DNA of 16,123 nucleotides from Bacteroidota bacterium (GTDB taxonomy: Bacteria > Bacteroidota > Ignavibacteria > Kapaibacteriales > UBA2268): the NCBI GenBank assembly GCA_024280675.1, contig JAJRPT010000164.1, positions 1 through 16,123 on the forward strand. The letters run 5' to 3'. The notes beneath the pieces are model-generated. The model was not told the DNA's origin, did not search any database, and was given only the letters and a program-made list of their open reading frames with translations. A program made the position numbers and the translations under genes. Every line of letters begins with the position of its first letter. Position 1 is the first letter of the stretch. Positions 8,307-14,501 of the stretch are shown one piece after another.

Positions 8307-8726
8307 ATGGATGCTTGGGGAATAAATAATTTTGAATCAGATGACGCTTATGACTTTTCAGATGATTTGTTTGAAAAAGGAATTTTCCATCTGCGGCTTG
8401 TCTTGGAGAACTTTGCAAACTTAGAAGAAGGTCAGTATTTAGAAGCACATGTTTGTACGTACTCGCTCGTTGCTTGCGAATCCTTAGCTTTTTTATTGGG
8501 GAATAAATCTACGGATTTTCCCGAAGATGTTGCCGATTGGTTGAATGAGAACAACAAATTAGTTTTGAGTGACGATGTGATTGAAAATGCAAGAATGTGT
8601 GTTGATAAAATATGCGAGGAGTCAGAACTCAAGCAGCTTTGGGAAGAGGCGGGCGAGACTGAGGCTTGGTTGGAAGTTCAAAATGGGCTGAGGAAAAGAT
8701 TAGTTTATACAATGAACAGAAAATAG
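8307..8726 (+). CDS. DUF4259 family protein
   Basis: This 139-aa protein is acidic and probably cytoplasmic, with no signal peptide or membrane segment. Its N-terminus MDAWGINNFESDDAYDF matches the hallmark of DUF4259 proteins as I recall it (M-x-x-W-G-x-x-x-F-x-x-D-x-A-x-D). The rest is predicted helical, including AHVCTYSLVACESLAFLLG and a Lys/Arg-rich C-terminus. The family has no firmly established function. It sits on the same strand between sufB (73-nt gap) and sufC (87-nt gap), flanked by two related palindromes in opposite orientation. It has no obvious link to Fe-S chemistry and may be a late insertion in the operon. It is probably transcribed from the suf promoter. Confidence 0.8.
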   Translation: MDAWGINNFESDDAYDFSDDLFEKGIFHLRLVLENFANLEEGQYLEAHVCTYSLVACESLAFLLGNKSTDFPEDVADWLNENNKLVLSDDVIENARMCVDKICEESELKQLWEEAGETEAWLEVQNGLRKRLVYTMNRK

Positions 8727-8746
8727 GATTCTTGCTAAATTAAATT

Positions 8747-8770
8747 AGATTCTGGACAAGCCAGAATGAC
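8747..8770. repeat. Small palindrome (REP-like), copy 2, inverted relative to copy 1
   Basis: ATTCTGG (8749-8755), loop ACAAG and CCAGAAT (8761-8767) form a 7-bp stem. Read as its reverse complement, it aligns with copy 1 over about 23 nt. The two stem differences (CTGG/CCAG versus CCAG/CTGG) are compensated on the opposite arm, so pairing is kept. It lies in the DUF4259/sufC gap. Confidence 0.6.
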
Positions 8771-8813
8771 GCAGATTAGAAGTAATGGTTAATAATTAAA
8801 AAGAAAGTAAAGA

Positions 8814-9581
8814 ATGTCAAGTGTTAAAATAGAAAACTTACATGCTTCGGTGGGTGGGGTGGAGATTTTGAATGGGGTTGATTTGGAGATTAATGACGGT
8901 GAAATTCACGCAATCATGGGACCCAATGGTTCTGGAAAATCCACACTTGCCTCACTCATTGCTGGGCATCCAGATTATGAAGTGACGAGCGGGAGTATTT
9001 TGCTTGATGGGCAAGATGTTTTGGAACTAGAACCAGAACAAAGAGCTCAAAAAGGAATTTTTCTAGCATTCCAATATCCTGTGGAAATTCCTGGTGTATC
9101 AAACGCAAATTTTATGAAGCAATCGGTCAATGATATTCGCAAAGCAAAAGGGCTTGAGCCACTTAAGGCGGGTGAGTTTCTAAAGCTGATGAAGGAAAAA
9201 GCAAAGTTTGTCGAGATGGATAAAAGTTTTTTGAAGAGATCGGTAAATGATGGATTCTCAGGTGGTGAGAAAAAGAGGAATGAAGTTTTTCAGATGGCAA
9301 TGCTCGACCCAGAGTTTATCATAATGGACGAGACGGATTCAGGGCTGGATATCGACGCACTCAGAATTGTGGCAAATGGAGTGAATAAAATCAAAGATGG
9401 CAAAAAATCATTTATCATCATCACCCATTATCAGCGACTACTAGAATATATTGTACCAGATTTTGTACACGTTCTTTCGGGCGGGAAAATAATTAAATCT
9501 GGGGGAAGCGAGCTAGCCCTTGAGCTTGAAGAGCGGGGTTATGACTGGCTTGGAGAAACAAATGATGAGGTCGTGGCTTAA
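8814..9581 (+). CDS. sufC: Fe-S cluster assembly ATPase SufC
   Basis: SufC is the ABC-type ATPase that drives conformational change in the SufBC2D scaffold; it is cytoplasmic and not a transporter. The 255-aa length is typical. Walker A GPNGSGKST is at residues 36-44 and the Q-loop region is FQYPVEIPGVSNANF. The ABC signature FSGGEKKR starts at residue 148. Walker B with catalytic Glu is IIMDETDSGLD (D172, E173) and the H-loop is ITHYQRLL. The DETDSGLDIDAL wording and the PVEIPGV segment separate SufC from ordinary importer ATPases. The TAA stop shares one base with the ATG of sufD, which suggests translational coupling. Confidence 0.98.
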   Translation: MSSVKIENLHASVGGVEILNGVDLEINDGEIHAIMGPNGSGKSTLASLIAGHPDYEVTSGSILLDGQDVLELEPEQRAQKGIFLAFQYPVEIPGVSNANFMKQSVNDIRKAKGLEPLKAGEFLKLMKEKAKFVEMDKSFLKRSVNDGFSGGEKKRNEVFQMAMLDPEFIIMDETDSGLDIDALRIVANGVNKIKDGKKSFIIITHYQRLLEYIVPDFVHVLSGGKIIKSGGSELALELEERGYDWLGETNDEVVA

Positions 9582-10867
9582 TGTCAAAGTTCTTAACAAA
9601 TATTGAGAAGGAATGGGACTCAGTTGTGGATTTTCCCATTGAGTCAAAACCAGAAAGACTAGCCTATTTAGAAGATTTCAAACAAAAAGGATTGCCAACT
9701 CGACGTGATGAGGATTGGAAATATACTAATATTGGATTTTTGAATAAGATTAATTTCTCCAGTGGCAACGGCTCTAAAATTAACTCAGAATTAATTTCTG
9801 GAATTATTATTTCTGATTTGGATGTTCATCTTGTGGTGCTTGTCAATGGTAAATTCTCAGAAGATCTGTCACAGTTTGAATCAAATGAAAACTTGAAAAT
9901 AATCCCATTTTCCAAACTTAAAAAAGATAATCATCGCAGGTTTAAAGAAAATTTTGGAAAGATGACAGAAGGTGGTCACCGTTTTGAAAATTTAAATAGA
10001 GCTTTGTTTTCCGATGGATTGTTTGTAGAATTAGGTGGGAACTATAAAGCCGAAAAAACGATTCATATCTTAAATATTGCAAATTGCAAAGACTCTCCTG
10101 TGATTATCAATCATAGGAATTTGATTGTTGCCGGAGAGTGTTCAAATGTGAAGATTATTAATTCATATTATTCGATTGGGGCTTTTGAATCCATTTTTAA
10201 TACTTCGAGTGAAATAAATTTGGATAATAGTGCAAATCTAACATATTATAATTTGCAAAATGACGACCAAGACCTGTCTCATATTTTCAACACCACAAGA
10301 TCTCAACTTGCAAAAAATTCGATATTCAGTGACTTTACCTTTTCACTCGGCGGGAAATTTATTCGTAACGAGCTAAGTTGCAGATTAATTGGAGAGCAAT
10401 CGCTGGCTAATTTGTACGGACTGTATCTGGCTGACCAAAATTCACTCGTTGATAATCACACATTTGTTGCCCATGAAGTTCCCAATTCCACCTCCAATGA
10501 ATTCTATAAAGGAATAATAGATGATAGGGCAAAAGGGATTTTCAATGGCAGGGTTCTTGTGAAAAAAGATGCACAGAAAACAAATGCTACTCAACAAAAC
10601 AGGAATATTGTACTCTCCGATAAAGCTCAAATAAATACCAAGCCTGAGCTGGAGATTTATGCCGATGATGTCAAATGCTCGCACGGTGCGACGACTGGGG
10701 TGATTGACCAAGATGCACTCTTTTATATGCGGCAGCGTGGAATTCCTCTGGCAAAAGCTCGCAGCCTGCTAATGTTTACTTTCTGTTATGAGACGATTGA
10801 GAAAATTGACATCGAACAAATAAAAGAATATTTGACTAAAATTATTAAAAAGAGGTTAAATATTTAA
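9581..10867 (+). CDS. sufD: Fe-S cluster assembly protein SufD
   Basis: SufD is the SufB paralogue that pairs with SufB and SufC in the scaffold and is implicated in iron entry. The protein is 428 aa. The N-terminus has GLPTRRDEDWKYTNI, the usual SufD lead-in. The beta-helix part is divergent, and the conserved C-terminal block runs from GRVLVKKDAQKTNATQQNRN through KPELEIYADDVKCSHGATTG to LFYMRQRGIPLAKARSLLM. The KCSHGATTG segment holds the His-containing motif typical of SufD. The ATG overlaps the sufC stop by one base, and the TAA is two bases from the sufS ATG. Confidence 0.96.
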   Translation: MSKFLTNIEKEWDSVVDFPIESKPERLAYLEDFKQKGLPTRRDEDWKYTNIGFLNKINFSSGNGSKINSELISGIIISDLDVHLVVLVNGKFSEDLSQFESNENLKIIPFSKLKKDNHRRFKENFGKMTEGGHRFENLNRALFSDGLFVELGGNYKAEKTIHILNIANCKDSPVIINHRNLIVAGECSNVKIINSYYSIGAFESIFNTSSEINLDNSANLTYYNLQNDDQDLSHIFNTTRSQLAKNSIFSDFTFSLGGKFIRNELSCRLIGEQSLANLYGLYLADQNSLVDNHTFVAHEVPNSTSNEFYKGIIDDRAKGIFNGRVLVKKDAQKTNATQQNRNIVLSDKAQINTKPELEIYADDVKCSHGATTGVIDQDALFYMRQRGIPLAKARSLLMFTFCYETIEKIDIEQIKEYLTKIIKKRLNI

Positions 10868-10869
10868 AT

Positions 10870-12111
10870 ATGAATAATATACAGAGTGAAAATAATTTTG
10901 ATGTGATGAGGTTTAGAGAAGATTTCCCAATTCTGAAAACTAAAATATCTGGTAAAGATTTAATCTACTTTGACAATGCAGCAACTACTCAAAAGCCACA
11001 ACAAGTGATTGATTCTTTGGTGGATTATTATTCGAATACCAATTCTAATATCCACCGTGCAGCTCATCATCTGGCAGAAAAAGCTACCTCTGAGTATGAG
11101 GGTGCAAGAGAGAAAATCGCAAAATATATTGGTGCCACCCGCCCAGAGGAAATTGTTTTCGTCCGTGGAACATCGGAGGCAATTAATCTTGTTGCCCGCA
11201 CTTTTGGGGACTCGTTCATTGGCAAAGGAGATGAGATTATACTTTCGGAAATGGAACACCACTCCAATATTATTCCTTGGCAAATGCTGGCAAGTCGAAG
11301 GGGTGCCACACTAAAATATATTTCGGTGAAAAGCGATGGCTCGCTTGATATGGAAGAATATGAAAGATTATTGAATAAAAGAACAAAATTAGTCTCTTTG
11401 ACCTACGTTTCAAATGCCCTTGGGACAATCAATCCAGTGAGAGAAATAATTGGGAAAGCACATTCAGTTGGTGCAAAAATCTTACTCGATTCAGCCCAAG
11501 CTGTGGCTCACATCCCAATCGATGTTAAAGAACTTGATGTAGATTTTCTTGCATTTTCTGGTCATAAGATGTATGCTCCGACTGGGATTGGTGTGCTTTA
11601 TGGCAAATATGAACTCTTGGACGAGATGCCACCTTTTATGGGCGGGGGAGAGATGATTAAAAATGTCACACTCCAAGGCTCCACTTTCAACCAACTGCCA
11701 TTTAAATTCGAGGCGGGGACGCCAAATATTGCCGGAGCAATTGGGCTTGCTTCTGCCATTGATTATATAAATAGTATTGGTCTGGAAAACATGGCGGCCT
11801 ATGAAATGGGTCTACTGGACTATTTATATGCCAAGGCACTAGAGATTAACGGGCTTGAGCTTTATTGTAAACATGAAAACAGAGCAGGTGTTTTGCCTTT
11901 TAAACTCGGCAATGCACACCCAAGCGATGTGGGTGCTTTTCTGGATGCAAAGGGAATTGCAATCCGCACTGGGCATCATTGTGCCCAACCGTTAATGGAA
12001 AAGTTCTGTGTGCCGGGGATGGCTCGTGCCAGTATTTGTTTTTATAACACAAAAGATGAAGTAGATATTTTTATATCTGCACTTTCAAGAATTAACGAAA
12101 TGCTAAAATAA
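10870..12111 (+). CDS. sufS: Cysteine desulfurase SufS
   Basis: SufS is a PLP-dependent group II cysteine desulfurase that converts cysteine to alanine and passes the sulfur as a persulfide to the Suf scaffold. The 413-aa length fits. Visible motifs are YFDNAATTQKP, SNIHRAAHHLAE, RGTSEAINLVA, EMEHHSNIIPW, DSAQAVAHIPIDV and FSGHKMYAPTGIGVLYG, with PLP lysine K233. The active-site loop RTGHHCAQPLM has the catalytic cysteine C371. It lies two bases after sufD and directly abuts the DUF59 gene (TAA then ATG). No sufE or sufU sulfur-transfer partner is in the operon, so one is probably encoded elsewhere. The N-terminal dozen residues are a short non-conserved extension. Confidence 0.97.
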   Translation: MNNIQSENNFDVMRFREDFPILKTKISGKDLIYFDNAATTQKPQQVIDSLVDYYSNTNSNIHRAAHHLAEKATSEYEGAREKIAKYIGATRPEEIVFVRGTSEAINLVARTFGDSFIGKGDEIILSEMEHHSNIIPWQMLASRRGATLKYISVKSDGSLDMEEYERLLNKRTKLVSLTYVSNALGTINPVREIIGKAHSVGAKILLDSAQAVAHIPIDVKELDVDFLAFSGHKMYAPTGIGVLYGKYELLDEMPPFMGGGEMIKNVTLQGSTFNQLPFKFEAGTPNIAGAIGLASAIDYINSIGLENMAAYEMGLLDYLYAKALEINGLELYCKHENRAGVLPFKLGNAHPSDVGAFLDAKGIAIRTGHHCAQPLMEKFCVPGMARASICFYNTKDEVDIFISALSRINEMLK

Positions 12112-12618
12112 ATGAATAAAAATACAGAAAATAAAAAATCATTCGAAGACGTGGTCAAAGAACAAAGACAGAAAAGCCCAGAGGAAAGACGCTCTTTGGC
12201 GAAATTAGCTCAAGAAGCAAAAGAAGCTGGGTATGCAGAAAGTAGCGAAGATGTTAATCCAGAAAATAGTCGTGCTGCCAATGAAGAGTTTTTGGATACC
12301 AAAGATGTGGACAACAAAGGTCTTCAGACGAAAGTCTACGACAAAATAAAAGAAATTTATGATCCAGAAATCCCAGTAAATATTTATGAGCTGGGATTAA
12401 TTTATGATATTGGGATTACCGAAAAAAATGAAGTTGTGGTGTTAATGACGCTCACCGCACCAAATTGCCCAGAAGCTGCTGGCATTCCTCTTAGGGTGGA
12501 AGAAAAAGTAAAAGAAATAGATGGCGTGGAGAAAGTAAAAGCAATCATCACATTCGAACCACCTTGGGAAATGAGCCTAATGAGCGAAGAAGCAAAGCTG
12601 GAGTTGGGGTTGATGTAA
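12112..12618 (+). CDS. sufT: SufT-like DUF59/MIP18 family Fe-S maturation protein
   Basis: This 168-aa protein has a charged, Lys/Glu-rich, probably disordered N-terminal extension (about 1-65) followed by a complete DUF59 domain. The domain shows YDPEIPVNIYELGLIYDI, LTAPNCPEAAGIP with the conserved cysteine C119, and a C-terminal FEPPWEMSLMSEEAKLELGLM. DUF59 proteins in suf operons are named SufT and help mature Fe-S proteins; the related PaaD has the same fold. Here the gene is the last of the operon and abuts the sufS stop codon, so translation is probably coupled. The symbol rests on domain plus context. Confidence 0.88.
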   Translation: MNKNTENKKSFEDVVKEQRQKSPEERRSLAKLAQEAKEAGYAESSEDVNPENSRAANEEFLDTKDVDNKGLQTKVYDKIKEIYDPEIPVNIYELGLIYDIGITEKNEVVVLMTLTAPNCPEAAGIPLRVEEKVKEIDGVEKVKAIITFEPPWEMSLMSEEAKLELGLM

Positions 12619-12664
12619 TTCAAAAATATTATTCTAACTAGTCAATCCTTAATAAAAAATAAAA

Positions 12665-12703
12665 AAAACTCTAAGCTGTTATAAATATAAAAGTTAGAGT
12701 TTT
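12665..12703. terminator. Bidirectional intrinsic terminator between the suf operon and ssrA
   Basis: AAAACTCTAA (12665-12674) and TTAGAGTTTT (12694-12703) are perfect inverted arms around a 19-nt loop that has its own small TTAT/ATAA stem. On the minus strand the hairpin is followed by eight T (12661-12668 are all A), so it ends ssrA. On the plus strand it ends in four T and serves the suf operon less strongly. Confidence 0.75.
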
Positions 12704-12708
12704 ATATG

Positions 12709-13071
12709 TGGAGGCGGCGGGAGTCGAACCCGCGTCCAAAACACGTTGGAAAGTAGCCACTACATGCTTAGTCGCTTTTCTTTTTCTCATCCATACTTTA
12801 GCCGCACGACAAGCGAGCATGAACCAGTTACATTTGTTTTCGCTTTAGTATGATGTAACCCAAACAAAGCTAGCCTATTGATTGCGACACTTGATTGGCG
12901 ACCATAAGGCAAGCCCCCAACTTCGTGAGTAGCGTTCTTTACGCTACTAGTGCGTATTCATTTTCAGCATTTATTATGCTAGCAAGGTTTTTATTAAAGT
13001 GCGTCACCAAGCCAAAGAGCACTGCATGCAACCATCAATCCTTGGAGTCCTGTCGAATCCAGAACGCCCCC
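12709..13071 (-). ncRNA. ssrA: Transfer-messenger RNA (tmRNA)
   Basis: tmRNA rescues ribosomes stalled on broken mRNAs and tags the product for proteolysis. The minus-strand 5' end GGGGGCGTTCTGGATTCGACAG and the 3' end GGACGCGGGTTCGACTCCCG, followed by CCGCCTCCA, form the tRNA-like domain. GGGGGCG pairs with CGCCTCC (one G-U) and discriminator A is at 12709. CCA is not encoded (CAT follows). The tag frame begins at GCT (12983) and reads ASIINAENEYALVA, then TAA (12941-12939). The stop lies in the loop of a GTAGCG/CGCTAC hairpin, as expected for helix 5. The segment GACTAAGCATGTAGTGGCTA near the 3' end matches the conserved tmRNA region. The length is 363 nt. Confidence 0.96.
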
Positions 13072-13072
13072 C

Positions 13073-13119
13073 AACACACTAGTGTGCAACACACCAAGTG
13101 TGCAACACACTAGTGTGTT
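13073..13119. repeat. Triple palindromic repeat immediately upstream of the tmRNA 5' end
   Basis: Three tandem units of 15, 16 and 15 nt (13074-13088, 13089-13104, 13105-13119) follow the plan ACACAC-TAG/CAA-GTGTG. The outer arms AACACACTAGTGTG (13073-13086) and CACACTAGTGTGTT (13106-13119) are perfectly complementary over 14 nt. Between them is a smaller CACAC/GTGTG hairpin. The structure would lie in the 5' leader of pre-tmRNA, two bases from the mature end. Confidence 0.75.
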
Positions 13120-13184
13120 CACAATGTACCTTCTGAAAAGGCTAATGATTCTAATAAATTGGCATTACTCACATTTCTTTCATG

Positions 13185-13216
13185 CAAAAATAATGAATTT
13201 TAAAACATATTACAAA
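13185..13216 (-). promoter_or_regulatory. Predicted Bacteroidota-type promoter of ssrA
   Basis: On the minus strand TTTG (13213-13216), a 20-nt spacer and TATTTTTG (13185-13192) match the Bacteroidota consensus exactly. A start near 13178 would give pre-tmRNA a 5' leader of about 107 nt that includes the palindromic repeat. Confidence 0.6.
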
Positions 13217-13245
13217 ATCACATATTAGGTAATTAAAAAAGCAAT

Positions 13246-14334
13246 CTATTTGTCCACGTAAGTAGTGTAAACTCTTTTGTTTGTACGCAAGTCAAATACT
13301 TCGGTAAAGTTGTCAAGTTCTATCACAAAATCGCCTTTCTTATTAATAAAACCAGCGGTGGCACCCCCGTCTTCATTTCTTCTGATTGCCCAAGCGAGAC
13401 CTCCAGAAAAACTACCCGCAGACACTAGATTTTCAATAACTTTATTGCCAGACTTATCTATAAAATGCCAAGAAACATCATCACGAACGCAAGAAAGCCC
13501 TTCGGAGAATTTTTTGGCAACACTAAACTTATGCTCAGTTAAGATATTCCCATTCTCATCTAGTAATGCCCAGCGAAAGCTAAGCTCTGCCCCTGGAATG
13601 GCAGCAAAGGCTCTGCCTTCGGAAAATTCGCTTACCTCAAAATATTTCGTCTCTAAAATTATATTTTGTTTTTTGTCCATTAATCCAGTTTTACCATTTT
13701 TTGTAACCTTTACTTTCCCTTCAGAAAAAAGACCGGGTTCGTCATAAATGAATGGAATTACCATTTGCCCACTCGTGTCGATATAGCCGACTCTGTATTC
13801 AGCATTTGAGACCGGAGCCCAGCCTTCTTGGAAATTATACCCAACAATTTTCTCTGGTAACTCAATGACCATACTGCCACTTGTGTCAATGTAGCCATGT
13901 TCTTTATAATCGGTGATGAAGGCTAGTCCTTCGGAAAACGAGGTCACATCAAGATATTTTATTGGGACGACTTGTTCGCCTTTTGTGTTTACAAAGCCAT
14001 ATCTTCTGTCGAACTCCTCGCCAGGGTATTGGTCTATTGTCATTGCCATTCCCCACCTAAAATCCATCAGCTCATCACAATCTGGGCGGAACATTTCTTT
14101 GGCATTTTTGTCTAAGAATGCCCAGACTACTTTGCCATCTTCAAGTTTCCTGACTCTAAAAATCTCTTCGCTGTAACCGCTCAGGGAGTAAAGTTCTATT
14201 GGCTCAATATAAGATTTGCCTTGAGTATCGATGAAATACCAAAGACCCTCGGAGCGGTAGGCACAAAGAGGCTCTGAGGAAGATAATGAATTGCCAAAGA
14301 CCATCAGAAATATTGTTAAGAGGAGTAGTTTCAT
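13246..14334 (-). CDS. Secreted WG-repeat protein
   Basis: This 362-aa protein starts with a likely Sec signal peptide (Lys at residue 2, then the hydrophobic run LLLLTIFLMVFG, then a Ser-rich cleavage region), so it is probably exported. No lipobox is seen. The rest is about nine degenerate WG (KWG-type) repeats of 35-45 residues, for example YGFVNTKGEQVVPIKY, GYIDTSGSMVIELP, GYIDTSGQMVIPFIYD and GFINKKGDFVIEL, separated by FSEG turns such as SFSEGLAFI. WG repeats make beta-rich domains of uncertain role and are common in Bacteroidota. The ATG at 14334 follows a run of A with no Shine-Dalgarno sequence. The gene is transcribed away from the CRISPR array, and nothing in it suggests a CRISPR function. 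Confidence 0.85.
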   Translation of the reverse strand: MKLLLLTIFLMVFGNSLSSSEPLCAYRSEGLWYFIDTQGKSYIEPIELYSLSGYSEEIFRVRKLEDGKVVWAFLDKNAKEMFRPDCDELMDFRWGMAMTIDQYPGEEFDRRYGFVNTKGEQVVPIKYLDVTSFSEGLAFITDYKEHGYIDTSGSMVIELPEKIVGYNFQEGWAPVSNAEYRVGYIDTSGQMVIPFIYDEPGLFSEGKVKVTKNGKTGLMDKKQNIILETKYFEVSEFSEGRAFAAIPGAELSFRWALLDENGNILTEHKFSVAKKFSEGLSCVRDDVSWHFIDKSGNKVIENLVSAGSFSGGLAWAIRRNEDGGATAGFINKKGDFVIELDNFTEVFDLRTNKRVYTTYVDK

Positions 14335-14501
14335 TTTTTTTAATTTAATATATTCAATAAGCTCTAAAGTGTAATTTGTAAGCTCAGCAATATACGAAAT
14401 TAGGGAAGAATTGTTTTTAGTTTTTAGAGCTTGCCCCTCACTTATTTGGCATTGCTGCTTTAGGCGTAGGTTTGCTATGCTTGTATTTGTTTAGAATGTA
14501 C
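14335..14501. promoter_or_regulatory. Intergenic region between the WG gene and the CRISPR array (possible array leader)
   Basis: This 167-nt A/T-rich stretch would be the leader if the array is read on the plus strand, as the repeat orientation suggests. A perfect 10-bp inverted repeat, AAGCTCTAAA (14359-14368) and TTTAGAGCTT (14423-14432), encloses 54 nt. Weak promoter-like bases TTTA (14459-14462), N19 and TGTATTTG (14482-14489) end 12 nt before repeat 1. The WG gene promoter should also lie here on the minus strand, but I could not pick it out. Confidence 0.4.

Noticed and set aside
12895..13113. Plus-strand 72-codon open frame
   Set aside because: It lies antisense over tmRNA and the palindromic leader and shows no protein-like features.
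13246..14334. WG-repeat protein as a CRISPR accessory or defence protein
   Set aside because: It has a signal peptide, is transcribed away from the array, and belongs to a widespread repeat family with no known link to CRISPR.
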